This document shows, piece by piece, positions 1 to 8,160 of a stretch of DNA of 23,039 nt. This DNA is from Aquificota bacterium. Lineage in GTDB: Bacteria; Aquificota; Aquificia; Aquificales; Hydrogenothermaceae. The notes below the pieces were generated by a model. The model was given only the letters and a program-made list of their open reading frames with translations, was not told where the DNA came from and did no database searches. The stretch spans positions 1 through 23,039 of the forward strand of contig JAADDV010000030.1 of the NCBI GenBank assembly GCA_013153795.1, in the 5' to 3' direction. Position 1 is the stretch's first letter, and every line of letters begins with the position of its first letter. A program made the translations under genes and the position numbers.

Positions 1-389
1 GAATAGGCAGTTAGACCGCTTCCTGCTATTTCCCAGTTCCCTAGATGGGCTGTAACTAAGATAGCACCTTCATTTTTGTATTTATCTAGTAGCTTTTTTC
101 CTTTTTTTATAAAAAAAATTTTCCTAATTTTGCCAGATTGAAAGTAATAGGGAATGCGAGGAAACTCTATAATATTTCTTCCTATGTTTGATAACGTTTT
201 ATGGTATATGTTTTCTTTCCAGATTTTCTCTTTTTCAGGAAAAGCAATATCTAAGTTTTTAAATACGACATTTTTTCTATATTTCAAAAATCTTAAAAGG
301 GAAGCTATCGCTTCCCCTTTTTTTAAAGCTTTTTCTCTATCTGTTTTTTTTATGTATAAAAAGGCTAGCTCTAAGAGCCTTTTGGTCAT
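1..389 (-). CDS. Lipid A biosynthesis acyltransferase (LpxL/HtrB family), partial
   Basis: The gene runs off the left edge, so only the first 129 codons are present. The translated end contains GAILVTAHLGNWEIAG, with the H-x4-E catalytic motif (His115, Glu120) of the LpxL/HtrB/LpxM acyltransferases. These enzymes add secondary acyl chains to lipid A at the inner membrane. The upstream part, with a conserved-looking NLDIAFPEK segment near residues 45-53, also fits the family. The ATG (389-387) overlaps the TGA of the Nudix gene as ATGA, which supports this start and implies coupled translation. No long hydrophobic anchor is obvious at the N-terminus, although a short one is common in the family. 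The family call is firm; which acyl chain is transferred cannot be told. Confidence 0.85.
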   Translation of the reverse strand, partial: MTKRLLELAFLYIKKTDREKALKKGEAIASLLRFLKYRKNVVFKNLDIAFPEKEKIWKENIYHKTLSNIGRNIIEFPRIPYYFQSGKIRKIFFIKKGKKLLDKYKNEGAILVTAHLGNWEIAGSGLTAY

Positions 390-817
390 TCAATTTCACC
401 TATCTTTCTCAAAACCTTTTTAGCTCTTTCAAAAATTTCTTTATCTGTTGGATAAGTAAGAAGATTTTCTACCTCTTCAAAAGGAACAAACTTAGCTTCA
501 TCTATTTCTTCTTTTTGGGGAACAATATCACCACCTTTATACTTCATCAAGTAATAGTAAACAAACTTATGGATTCTTGTAAGCCCCATGCTATACCAGT
601 AATCAACTTCTCCTAGATATTCTACTATTTCTGCATCTACACCGGTTTCTTCTTTAACTTCTCTGAGGGCAGCCTGGTCTTTAGGCTCTCCTTTTTCAAT
701 ATTTCCTTTTGGGAAACTCCATCTGTTTTTGACTCTAATGAGGAGAATTTCAAGTTTACCTTCATCATTCTTTCTGTAAACAACACCACCAGCAGAAAAT
801 TCCCATTTTGTTTCCAT
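386..817 (-). CDS. Nudix hydrolase, probable diadenosine tetraphosphate (Ap4A) hydrolase
   Basis: The 143-residue protein has a complete Nudix box, G-x5-E-x7-REV-x-EE-x-GV, at residues 38-60 (Gly38 to Val60). This box coordinates the Mg2+ used to hydrolyse nucleoside diphosphates linked to another moiety. The FSAGGVVY start, WSFPKGNIE before the box, and the LGEVDYWYS and YYYLMKYK segments after it resemble the small Ap4A hydrolase of Aquifex as I remember it. Ap4A hydrolysis is therefore the best guess, but Nudix substrate specificity is hard to read from sequence. It starts just after the transporter gene, with AGGTGAG before the ATG, and ends overlapping the acyltransferase start. It is probably co-transcribed with both. 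Confidence 0.85.
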   Translation of the reverse strand: METKWEFSAGGVVYRKNDEGKLEILLIRVKNRWSFPKGNIEKGEPKDQAALREVKEETGVDAEIVEYLGEVDYWYSMGLTRIHKFVYYYLMKYKGGDIVPQKEEIDEAKFVPFEEVENLLTYPTDKEIFERAKKVLRKIGEIE

Positions 818-826
818 ATACTCACC

Positions 827-2275
827 TCACCTCATATAGATTAGTATGAAAATAGTTATTATAACCGAACCAATAAGGTTCATAAAAAAGCCAACTTTGG
901 CCATTTTGTTTATAGGAATAAATTTACTACCGTAAATAATAGCATTAGGGGGAGTAGCTATAGGAAGCATAAAAGCAAAGCTAGCAGCTATTATAACACC
1001 AAATATAGGATAAAATAAATCCACATTTAATTCTTTTAATACTCCAATTAGAATAGGCACAAATGTTATAACTGTAGCTGTATTTGAGCTTACTTCTGTC
1101 AGGAAAATCATTGAGAAAATAAGAATAAAGATAAAGAAGATTATCATTTCAGGAGAAATAAGAGCTGAGATTTTCTTTCCTATATAAGCTGCAAGACCTG
1201 TTTTTATAATAAGTTTTCCAAGGGCAATACCACCGCCAAATAGAAGAATAGTATCCCAGTCCAGTTCCTTTAAATCAGAAGAAGTAAGAGTCCCTTCATG
1301 TTTGTTAACAGGTAGTAAAAACAATAAAATAGCAGCTAGCACTGCAACTATAGCTTCTGGAATATGAGCCTTTAAAAATTTATAAAGTTCCTGATTTCCA
1401 AAAAGATTTGCTAAACCTGGAAGTATCCATAAAAATGCCGCTAAAGAAAAAACAAATAAAGTATTCCTTTCACCTCTAGATACTTTAGGAAGTTTCTTTT
1501 TTTCTTCTTTTATAAGCTGTTTTATCTTTTTTGCATCAAATGAAAAATTTCTAATATGAAACTTTATGTAAAGCATCAAAGCGATATAACTTGTAAATGT
1601 TATAGGAAATGCAAGTAAAAACCATTTAAGAAAATCTATGTCATAGCCTTCTTCTTTTAAAAAACCAGCCCCGATTAAGTTTGTAGGTGTTCCAATTAAT
1701 GTAGAAGCACCGCCTATAGAGGCAGCATAAGCTACAGATAAAAGAGCAAAAATTGCAAAACTTTCAATATCTTTTATTCTGTTTTTCTTAAACATATGAA
1801 TAATACCTAGAACAAGAGGAAGAAGCATGGCTGTTGTAGCAGTATTGCTAACCCACATAGAAAGAAGGAAAGCAATAATAGAAAAACCAATAATGAGTCT
1901 TATAGGACTTTTTAGAAAAAAATCCTTAGACAAAAGATTTAATGCAAAACGTTTATCTAAACCATGTTTTGTCATTGCTTGGGCAATAAGGAAACTACCA
2001 AGAAAAAGAAGAATAACAGGGTGTCCTAAACTTAAAAAGGCCTCTTTAACACTTACTATTCCTAAAACAACAGCTAGACTGACACCTAAAAAGGCAGTCA
2101 TAGATAAAGGGATAACTTCTGTAAGCCAGAAAACTAGACAAAAGCCCATTATAGAAAAGACTATGTGGGCTTCTTTAGATAGTTCCATAGGGATAATATA
2201 TATAATTGCAGCTAAAACAGGGGCTAAAAAAAGACCTATAGTTTTTTTCTTTTCTTCAAACTGCTTTATCCTCAT
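827..2275 (-). CDS. DASS-family (SLC13-type) anion/dicarboxylate:Na+ symporter
   Basis: This is a 482-residue, strongly hydrophobic inner-membrane protein with about a dozen membrane segments. It carries the two Ser-Asn-Thr motifs that bind Na+ and substrate carboxylate in the divalent anion:Na+ symporter family: SNTATTAMLLPL at residue 143 and SNTATVITFVPI at residue 397. It also has the GTPTNLIG motif and the family signature SFAFMLPIATPPNAI near residue 432. Length and motif spacing match VcINDY-type carriers. Likely substrates are C4-dicarboxylates such as succinate, malate or fumarate, but sulfate or another divalent anion cannot be excluded. The ATG lies two bases after the hom stop codon, so the two genes are probably in one transcript. 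Confidence 0.9.
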   Translation of the reverse strand: MRIKQFEEKKKTIGLFLAPVLAAIIYIIPMELSKEAHIVFSIMGFCLVFWLTEVIPLSMTAFLGVSLAVVLGIVSVKEAFLSLGHPVILLFLGSFLIAQAMTKHGLDKRFALNLLSKDFFLKSPIRLIIGFSIIAFLLSMWVSNTATTAMLLPLVLGIIHMFKKNRIKDIESFAIFALLSVAYAASIGGASTLIGTPTNLIGAGFLKEEGYDIDFLKWFLLAFPITFTSYIALMLYIKFHIRNFSFDAKKIKQLIKEEKKKLPKVSRGERNTLFVFSLAAFLWILPGLANLFGNQELYKFLKAHIPEAIVAVLAAILLFLLPVNKHEGTLTSSDLKELDWDTILLFGGGIALGKLIIKTGLAAYIGKKISALISPEMIIFFIFILIFSMIFLTEVSSNTATVITFVPILIGVLKELNVDLFYPIFGVIIAASFAFMLPIATPPNAIIYGSKFIPINKMAKVGFFMNLIGSVIITIFILIYMR

Positions 2276-2277
2276 TT

Positions 2278-3606
2278 TTAACTTTCTTCATCCTCTACTC
2301 TGATAATCACTGTTTTTTCAACAGTAATTTTTTGGTCTTCTATTTCTTTTATTGCCTGCTGCACGTTGTTTTCTGAAGCTGTATGGGTAAGGATAACAAG
2401 AGGCACAACTTTTTCTTTTTTCTTTTTTGCCAGACTAACAACTTTTTCTTTTTGAATAACAGCAGCAATACTTATGTTGTATTTTGCAAAAACAGCAGAA
2501 ATCTTAGCAAGAATTCCTGTTACATCAGGAACAGTAAACCTTATATAGTATCTTGTATAAAAATCTTTAACCTTTGTAAGGATAAGATCCTTATGTTCCC
2601 AGTTCATAGAGGTTATCTCTATCTCTCTTCCAACTCCTAAAGCAATGCTTTTTGCAATATCAACAATATCACTTACAACAGCACTTGCTGTTGGTAAACT
2701 CCCTGCACCTTTACCATAAAACATACTTTCCCCAACAGCATCTCCTTCCACCATAACAGCATTAAAAACCCCATCAACTTTTGAAAGAGGATTATCATCA
2801 GGTAAAAATGTAGGATGGACTCTTACTTCTACTTCACCATTGTGTCCTTTTGCAATAGCAAGAAGTTTGAGAGTATATCCCAGTTCTCTACCAAGGTCTA
2901 TGTCAAGACTGTCTATATGCTCAATTCCTTCTATATAAACCTCTGAAAAATCTATAAATCCACCATATGATAAAGAAGCAAGAATAGCTATTTTATGGGC
3001 TGCATCTGTTCCGTTTATATCAAGGGTTGGGTCAGCCTCAGCATAACCAAGTTCTTGAGCTTCCTTTAAAACTGTATCAAAATCAAGCCCTTCTTTGTAC
3101 ATTTTTGTAAGGATATAGTTTGTAGTTCCGTTTAGTATTCCATAAACCTTTTTTATGTCATTTGCAACTAAACCTTCCCTTAATGCCCTTATTATTGGAA
3201 TACCACCTGCTACAGCAGCTTCATACCCTATTCTGATGCCTTTTTCTTCAGCTAAAGAAAAAACCTCTTTTCCTTTTTCAGCTAAAAGTGCTTTGTTTGC
3301 TGTGACAATGTGCTTTCCTTTGTTTATTGCCTCTGTTATAAGTTTGAGAGGAAAATCTATTCCACCAGTTAGTTCTACAATAATATCTATATCTTTGTCT
3401 TCAAGGATTTCATCTAGATTTTTTGCTTTCTTTTCCTCAGGTAAAGGATAAGGAAACTCTTTATTCCAGTTTCTTGTAAAGACCTTTTTTAAATTTATCT
3501 CAATTCCAGATTTTTTTCTTAATAAATCTTTTTTTTCTTCTAGTATCTTTGCAACGCCATTGCCAACAACACCATAACCAACAATTCCTACATTGATTTT
3601 TTTCAC
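2278..3606 (-). CDS. hom: Homoserine dehydrogenase with C-terminal ACT domain
   Basis: The product reduces aspartate-4-semialdehyde to homoserine with NAD(P)H, at the branch to threonine and methionine. Visible parts are an N-terminal Rossmann motif GYGVVG (residues 10-15), ELTGG and ANKALLA segments of the cofactor domain, the catalytic signature YAEADPTLDINGTDAAHK, and a C-terminal ACT domain starting near YYIRFTVPDVTGILAKIS, which normally carries threonine feedback. The chosen start is GTG (3606-3604), because GGAGG at 3616-3612 lies five bases upstream. An in-frame ATG at 3633 would add nine residues without a good ribosome site. The call predicts 442 residues, normal for the family. The gene follows nirF after 50 bases, so read-through from the nir operon is possible. 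Confidence 0.95.
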   Translation of the reverse strand: MKKINVGIVGYGVVGNGVAKILEEKKDLLRKKSGIEINLKKVFTRNWNKEFPYPLPEEKKAKNLDEILEDKDIDIIVELTGGIDFPLKLITEAINKGKHIVTANKALLAEKGKEVFSLAEEKGIRIGYEAAVAGGIPIIRALREGLVANDIKKVYGILNGTTNYILTKMYKEGLDFDTVLKEAQELGYAEADPTLDINGTDAAHKIAILASLSYGGFIDFSEVYIEGIEHIDSLDIDLGRELGYTLKLLAIAKGHNGEVEVRVHPTFLPDDNPLSKVDGVFNAVMVEGDAVGESMFYGKGAGSLPTASAVVSDIVDIAKSIALGVGREIEITSMNWEHKDLILTKVKDFYTRYYIRFTVPDVTGILAKISAVFAKYNISIAAVIQKEKVVSLAKKKKEKVVPLVILTHTASENNVQQAIKEIEDQKITVEKTVIIRVEDEES

Positions 3607-3656
3607 TAAACCCTCCAGAAAATTTAAATCCAATAAAAATATCTTACTATAAAGCT

Positions 3657-4718
3657 TTATCTAACGATAAAAATACCTGAAGGGTTCGGAACTGTTATTT
3701 CTTTTATAAGTTTCCAGCTTTTTGTATCAAAGATTTTCAGGCTATTATCAAAGTAAGATGATACATAAAGTTTTTTGCCATTTTTGGAAAATCTTATATG
3801 CATAACCCTTTTTCCTGCTGGGAATGTTTTTACTACCTGTAGTTTTTCCAAATCAATAACAGATAAAAGGTTGTCTTTTTCTCCACTGTAGTTTACAACA
3901 GCAATTTTTTTGTCTGGGGAAACAGATATAAAAATAGGCAGCCCTGCAAGGGGTATTTTTTTAACAACAACCATATTTTTTGTGTCTACCACGTAAGCTG
4001 TTTTTTCACCAACAGCTGGGATTATTGCTTTGTCGTCTATTATTCCCCACATTCCAAAATGGGGAATTTTAAAAACAACTTCCTCTTTTTCTGGAGTCTG
4101 AAAAGAAACTTTTTTATAAGAAAAATCCTTTAGATTTACTATTCCTACTCCTTTTTCTTTGAAAAATCCTACTATATACCTGTTTTTGTCTATTAAAGCA
4201 TCAAAAGGCATTTTCCCAACATTTATTTTTTTCTCAATAGAAAAATCTTTATCTGCATTTAGCACCCATACCTGGTCTTTATCCATCAGGGCGAAAACAA
4301 GATATGGATAGTAGGGCTTTACCCCTACGTTTCTTGAACCTGTTTCTATAGTTTTATGTATATCAAGGTCTTTTGTAAGAATTGTTACTTTTTTTGGGTC
4401 ATAATGGGCTATGGCTATATATTTTCCTATAAATGTAAATCCTATACCGCTATTTCCTGGTTTTATCTTTCTTAGGACTTTGTCTGTTTTATTATCTATT
4501 TTTGAAAAATATCCATTTCTTGCTATGCAGTAGCTGTAATCTCCATCTGTTTTTACTATGGCATGGTTGAGGTTTCCAAGGTCTTTTATCTCTTTTACAA
4601 GTTTATCATTTTCAATAACAGCAAGACTTCCCCTTTCCCTTTCAACAACATAAAGTTTTTCTGCAAAAGACAAAGAAAAAAAGATAAAAAATAGAAAAAC
4701 TCCTGCTGCTTTTTTCAT
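3657..4718 (-). CDS. nirF: NirF, periplasmic heme d1 biosynthesis protein (d1-type beta-propeller)
   Basis: The 353-residue product begins with a signal peptide (hydrophobic run to about residue 19, ...SLSFA) and then consists of repeated beta-propeller blades (for example the segments at 22-36, 239-255, 262-276 and 285-299). It lacks the N-terminal cytochrome c domain of NirS and NirN, which is the NirF arrangement. His52 in LNHAIVK corresponds in position to the heme d1 ligand His of NirS (VHILR), and His220 sits in PHFGMWG. NirF acts late in heme d1 synthesis in the periplasm. Its position downstream of nirS, the nirN-like gene and nirJ supports the call. The toxin-antitoxin pair lies immediately upstream, ending three bases before the ATG, so nirF may be transcribed from that pair's promoter as well. 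Confidence 0.85.
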   Translation of the reverse strand: MKKAAGVFLFFIFFSLSFAEKLYVVERERGSLAVIENDKLVKEIKDLGNLNHAIVKTDGDYSYCIARNGYFSKIDNKTDKVLRKIKPGNSGIGFTFIGKYIAIAHYDPKKVTILTKDLDIHKTIETGSRNVGVKPYYPYLVFALMDKDQVWVLNADKDFSIEKKINVGKMPFDALIDKNRYIVGFFKEKGVGIVNLKDFSYKKVSFQTPEKEEVVFKIPHFGMWGIIDDKAIIPAVGEKTAYVVDTKNMVVVKKIPLAGLPIFISVSPDKKIAVVNYSGEKDNLLSVIDLEKLQVVKTFPAGKRVMHIRFSKNGKKLYVSSYFDNSLKIFDTKSWKLIKEITVPNPSGIFIVR

Positions 4719-4721
4719 TTT

Positions 4722-5177
4722 TTACTCCTTTTGTAGTTTTTCTACTTTGTTCACAAAGTTTATACCTTCCTGCTGACAAGGTTTTTCAAAGTCTTCATCT
4801 AAAGAAAGAAGAAATTTTATATCGTGATATTTACATGTGGCAAGAATAAGAGCATCGTTGGGCAAGAGATTGTATTTTTCCATAAACTCTAAAGCTATTA
4901 GCTCTATTTTAGAGTTTAAAGGTAGAGTGTTAATAAACTTTAAAAGTTCTAAATGTTCGTTAATTTCTTTAAAAATATTTTCTATTTTTTTCTGTTTTTT
5001 TAAAGTAAAAGGGGATTTCCCAGCATATAAACCGATAACTTTGTAAACAACTTCTGAGAAAACAATACTATTTTTATATAGAATAAATTTTTTATTTGCC
5101 TCTAATAATAGATCCCTGGCTTCTTTGTTTCCTTTAAAACTTTCCACGAGAACTGAGCTATCAACAAAAACTTTCAC
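4722..5177 (-). CDS. vapC: VapC-type PIN-domain ribonuclease toxin
   Basis: The 151-residue protein opens with KVFVDSSVLVE and later has LLPNDALILATCKYHDIKF followed by LLSLDEDF. This is the PIN-domain pattern of four acidic residues (Asp6, Glu42, Asp108, and Asp127 or Asp129) that bind Mg2+ or Mn2+ in VapC toxins, which cleave RNA, often tRNA or rRNA. The start is a GTG (5177-5175) whose first bases overlap the TGA of the upstream antitoxin gene as GTGA, a typical coupled toxin-antitoxin junction. The pair interrupts the run of heme d1 genes between nirJ and nirF. The intact active-site residues suggest a functional toxin; its RNA target is unknown. Confidence 0.85.
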   Translation of the reverse strand: MKVFVDSSVLVESFKGNKEARDLLLEANKKFILYKNSIVFSEVVYKVIGLYAGKSPFTLKKQKKIENIFKEINEHLELLKFINTLPLNSKIELIALEFMEKYNLLPNDALILATCKYHDIKFLLSLDEDFEKPCQQEGINFVNKVEKLQKE

Positions 5178-5365
5178 TGGTTATACCACTCTTCTTCAAG
5201 TTCTTTTTCCAATTTTTCATCTTTTTTTACAGTTCTAAATGTTTTTTCTACTAAATTCTTTATTTTTTCCTCTAATCCAAGTTTTTTCATAAGCTCATCA
5301 TAGGAGATATTAAGCTCTAATGTTTCTTCTATATCTTCTGGTATTTTTATGATGATTTTTCCCAT
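5174..5365 (-). CDS. Probable VapB-type antitoxin of the adjacent PIN toxin
   Basis: This encodes a 63-residue, highly charged protein. It begins GKIIIKIPEDIEETLELNIS and has an acidic, lysine-rich C-terminal half ending LEEEWYNQ. Size, position directly upstream of the PIN gene, and the overlapping stop/start are those of an antitoxin. The N-terminal beta-strand plus the following ELMKKLG helix could be a small DNA-binding region, and the C-terminal acidic helix would wrap the toxin. I cannot assign it to a specific antitoxin family from sequence, so the call rests mainly on context. The ATG follows AGGTGG at a short distance, a reasonable ribosome site. Confidence 0.7.
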   Translation of the reverse strand: MGKIIIKIPEDIEETLELNISYDELMKKLGLEEKIKNLVEKTFRTVKKDEKLEKELEEEWYNQ

Positions 5366-5394
5366 TTTTCCACCTGTAAGAAAGGTTTTGTATT

Positions 5395-5424
5395 AATATA
5401 AGCCGATTTTTTTATAAATAACAA
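5395..5424 (-). promoter_or_regulatory. Candidate sigma70 promoter for the toxin-antitoxin pair and nirF
   Basis: On the minus strand, TTGTTA (5424-5419) and TATATT (5400-5395) are separated by 18 bases, in the gap between the nirJ stop and the antitoxin ATG. Five of six -10 positions and four of six -35 positions match the consensus. The -35 lies inside the end of nirJ. AT-rich DNA produces such matches by chance, so this is only a candidate. If real, it would allow the pair and nirF to be expressed without the upstream nir promoter. Confidence 0.35.
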
Positions 5425-6500
5425 TCTGGGTCCTCTGCAAACAAATCCCCGTATACTGCATATGCCCTTGAGCGGGAATTTCCGTTGCAGATTTCAAGAT
5501 ACTGGCAGTTTTCACATTTACCTTTAACAGGTCTTGGATGCTGTCTAAGTTTTGTCATTATTCCGTTTGAGTTTACAATTTCATAAAAGTTTTTTTCATA
5601 TATATTTCCAATTTTGTATGGAAAGTATGTATCTGGTTTAACAAAACCTCTGTAGTCTATATCAAAAATCCTGACTCCTGCCTGATTACCACCCCATCTT
5701 AAAAGATTTTCATATAAAAGCTGGGCTTTTTCTGGATATTTTTCTTTAAATCTGTGGTATAAAACAACTGCATCTGCTTCGTTGTTTCCTGTTACAATAT
5801 CTATAGGAACATTATTTTCTACATACTCAAAGGATTTTTCTATAATAAAATCAACATGTTTTTTGTATTTTTCCTTTTCTGACTGGCTTAAATGCCTTCC
5901 TCTTCCTGAGTAAACAAGATGAGATATATAAACCTTTGGTATCTCTTCTTTTTCTGCAAGCTCAAACACAAAAGGAAGAGCCTTTTCTGTTGCAGAAGAA
6001 AGGGTAAATCTAATACCTGTTTTAACTCCTGCTTCTTTTACAAGTCTGACAGATTCTAAAGAACGTTTAAACGCCCCTTTCATTCCCCTAAATCTATCGT
6101 GGGTCTCTTCATCTCCATCTATACTGATACCAACATAAGAGAACTGCTTTTTAATCTGGTCTATGTTTTTTTCGTTTATCAAAAGACCATTTGTTGAAAG
6201 TGTAGTAACAAATCCATTTTCATTAAAAAGCTGGGCTATGTCAAAAATATCCTCTCTTATTAGAGGCTCTCCTCCAGAAAGGATTAATACTTTAACGCCT
6301 GCTTCTTTTAAGTAAGGGATTTGTTTTTCTATATCTTTTATAGAAATCTCTCCTGCCCTTGATGTATTTGCAGCAGAGTAGCAGTGCTGACAAAATAAAT
6401 TACAGGCATTTGTAAGGTTCCAGATTAATATCTTCCCGTTGAAAGGGTTTATATTCTTTCCTTGGAGAGTTTTTTTTATATATTCAGTTATCCTTAGCAT
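5412..6500 (-). CDS. nirJ: NirJ, radical SAM enzyme of heme d1 biosynthesis
   Basis: The 362-residue cytoplasmic protein has the radical SAM cluster motif C-x3-C-x2-C (Cys33, Cys37, Cys40) in NACNLFCQHCYSAA. An SGGEPL motif follows, then a C-terminal SPASM-like set of cysteines (Cys329, Cys332, Cys338, Cys360) that should hold a second iron-sulfur cluster. NirJ removes the propionate side chains of didecarboxysiroheme and introduces the keto oxygens of heme d1. The C-terminal segment CNGNSRSRAYAVYGDLF fits NirJ. The nirN-type neighbour upstream and nirF downstream make the related heme b enzyme AhbD less likely. The ATG lies 17 bases inside the end of the nirN-like gene, so translation is probably coupled. 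Confidence 0.88.
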   Translation of the reverse strand: MLRITEYIKKTLQGKNINPFNGKILIWNLTNACNLFCQHCYSAANTSRAGEISIKDIEKQIPYLKEAGVKVLILSGGEPLIREDIFDIAQLFNENGFVTTLSTNGLLINEKNIDQIKKQFSYVGISIDGDEETHDRFRGMKGAFKRSLESVRLVKEAGVKTGIRFTLSSATEKALPFVFELAEKEEIPKVYISHLVYSGRGRHLSQSEKEKYKKHVDFIIEKSFEYVENNVPIDIVTGNNEADAVVLYHRFKEKYPEKAQLLYENLLRWGGNQAGVRIFDIDYRGFVKPDTYFPYKIGNIYEKNFYEIVNSNGIMTKLRQHPRPVKGKCENCQYLEICNGNSRSRAYAVYGDLFAEDPDCYL

Positions 6501-8160
6501 TTTTCTTGTCCTTAAACTGCATCATATAAGAAATAATAGCCCTTAATTCCCAGGATGAAAGGTTTAGTTTTGGCATAGCATTTCTTTTATAACCGAGCTT
6601 TTTATACATCTCTTCAGGGTTTGCTATCTGTGCCATTATTTCTTCTGTTTTTCTGTGATTTACAATCCATTTAAAAGACGGAGCAAATGCTTCCTGTGTT
6701 TGATGATGACAACCCCAACATTTTTCCATAAAAACCTGTTTTCCAAGTAAAACAGGCTGATATTTTCTTGATTTGTTGATTATGTTGTATTTTCCAATAG
6801 GAATACTTGCTGGAATATCTTTTATAAGTTTTAGTGTGATACTGTCATATATAAGAAGGTCTCCATCTTTCTTATAAAGACTTACATAGGCAAGATTTCC
6901 ATCCCCAGAAAACTCCGTATGGATTACCCTTTTTCCTTTTTTGGTTTCTATTTCTTTAACTGAAAAATCTTCTCTGCTGATTAAAACAATTTTATCTTTT
7001 CCATTATCTGTCCAAAGATAAGGAGTTGTTGGATGGGTTCTTACAAAAAATCCATTTCCACCAATATCTACTTTTTTTATAAACTTCCAGTTATACAGGT
7101 TCCATATAGTCACAAAAGGCTTTCTTATATGAGGGGTAGCAAAGTAAAATTTACCTTTTTTATACCAAAATGTAGCAGATGCAAGATGGGGCATACCATC
7201 AAGTTTTGAAGAAAAAATTTCTTTACTTTCTGAAAGACTATAAACACTAAGTTTTGTGCCTTTTCTTGAAGTACCAACTATATATTCCTCAAATGGGTCA
7301 ATAAAAAAATCTTCATAAGCTTCTGGAATATTTTTATAAGTAATACTAAAGTTTTTAGTATCTAAAAAGCCTATTTTTGATTTATCTCTATATGTAAAAA
7401 CTGCCTTGTCTTTTGAGTAAAGCTCGTATATAGCAGAAATTAAACCATCTTGCTTTATAACCTTTAAAGGACTAAAGTTTTCACTGTCAAGAATAACAAT
7501 GGATTTAGGAAGCCAGCAAGAAGCAAGGATATACTTTCCAGTTCTATCTAAAGAAATATTCCTTAAGTAAACACAGGCTCTAACTTTTCCATAAAAAGAG
7601 CCTTTGTCTATATCGTATCTTCCAATCCATCCATCTCTTGATGGAACGTAAAGTTTCCATCCTGACGGCGAAAACTTTAGCCCTCCATGAACATTTTTAA
7701 AATCAAATTTGTCTAAAATCTCGGTTTCTTCCATTATCCAGACTTTTTGATGTCCCCTTTCAACAACTGCTACAATATTTTTTATATTTTTTATAGGAAG
7801 TTTTTTAGGTTTTGTTTTTTCTATTGATATAGAGTTTTTTATCTGATTTTCTGACCACTCTACTTTTGCAGGGCTTTTTATGTATGAGATTATAGCTTTA
7901 ATTTCTTCTTCTGAAAGATTAGGAAAAGCTGGCATTTGGGTAGCAGGAAGGCCATTTTTAATGATATTTATCAGTTTTTTTTCTGAATATTTTCTTAAAA
8001 ATAATGAAAAAAGAGGGGGAGCCACTGTACCAGCTCTGTCGACCCCATGACAGCTTGCGCAATACTTTTGGTACAGCTGGCTTCCCTTGTTCTCCCCATA
8101 TGCTATGGGAGAAAACATAAACAACGGGACAAGCAGCAGCAGGCTACATATTCTTTTCAT
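6484..8160 (-). CDS. nirN: NirN-like heme c/d1 protein with an extra C-terminal cytochrome c domain
   Basis: The 558-residue product has a signal peptide (to about residue 22), a cytochrome c domain with CASCH (34-38) and probable distal Met76, and then a NirS/NirN-type eight-bladed propeller. The propeller holds candidate heme d1 residues: His158 in NVHGGLKF, His344 in TPHIRK and His376 in VRTHP. The propeller ends at IPIGKYNI (about 453-460), which matches the C-terminal TPTGKFNV of NirS. A further domain follows with a second heme motif, CWGCH (481-485), and probable distal Met529. Known NirN proteins have only the N-terminal heme c, so the second one is unusual. NirN oxidises dihydro-heme d1 and hands the cofactor to NirS. 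The ATG overlaps the nirS stop as TAATG. The gene could alternatively be a distinct cd1-type subgroup. Confidence 0.75.
   Translation of the reverse strand: MKRICSLLLLVPLFMFSPIAYGENKGSQLYQKYCASCHGVDRAGTVAPPLFSLFLRKYSEKKLINIIKNGLPATQMPAFPNLSEEEIKAIISYIKSPAKVEWSENQIKNSISIEKTKPKKLPIKNIKNIVAVVERGHQKVWIMEETEILDKFDFKNVHGGLKFSPSGWKLYVPSRDGWIGRYDIDKGSFYGKVRACVYLRNISLDRTGKYILASCWLPKSIVILDSENFSPLKVIKQDGLISAIYELYSKDKAVFTYRDKSKIGFLDTKNFSITYKNIPEAYEDFFIDPFEEYIVGTSRKGTKLSVYSLSESKEIFSSKLDGMPHLASATFWYKKGKFYFATPHIRKPFVTIWNLYNWKFIKKVDIGGNGFFVRTHPTTPYLWTDNGKDKIVLISREDFSVKEIETKKGKRVIHTEFSGDGNLAYVSLYKKDGDLLIYDSITLKLIKDIPASIPIGKYNIINKSRKYQPVLLGKQVFMEKCWGCHHQTQEAFAPSFKWIVNHRKTEEIMAQIANPEEMYKKLGYKRNAMPKLNLSSWELRAIISYMMQFKDKKNAKDN

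Noticed and set aside
637..825. Minus-strand open reading frame overlapping the Nudix gene in another frame
   Set aside because: It is a shadow of the Nudix gene, whose complete motif fixes the correct frame.
3593..3606. TTGATTTTTTTCAC resembling an FNR-type site at the hom start
   Set aside because: It is the coding sequence of the first codons of hom, with two mismatches in the second half; no promoter lies at a suitable distance.
3649..3660. Perfect palindrome ATAAAGCTTTAT at the nirF stop codon
   Set aside because: It is AT-rich with no loop and no following T-run on the minus strand, so it is a poor terminator; likely chance in AT-rich DNA.
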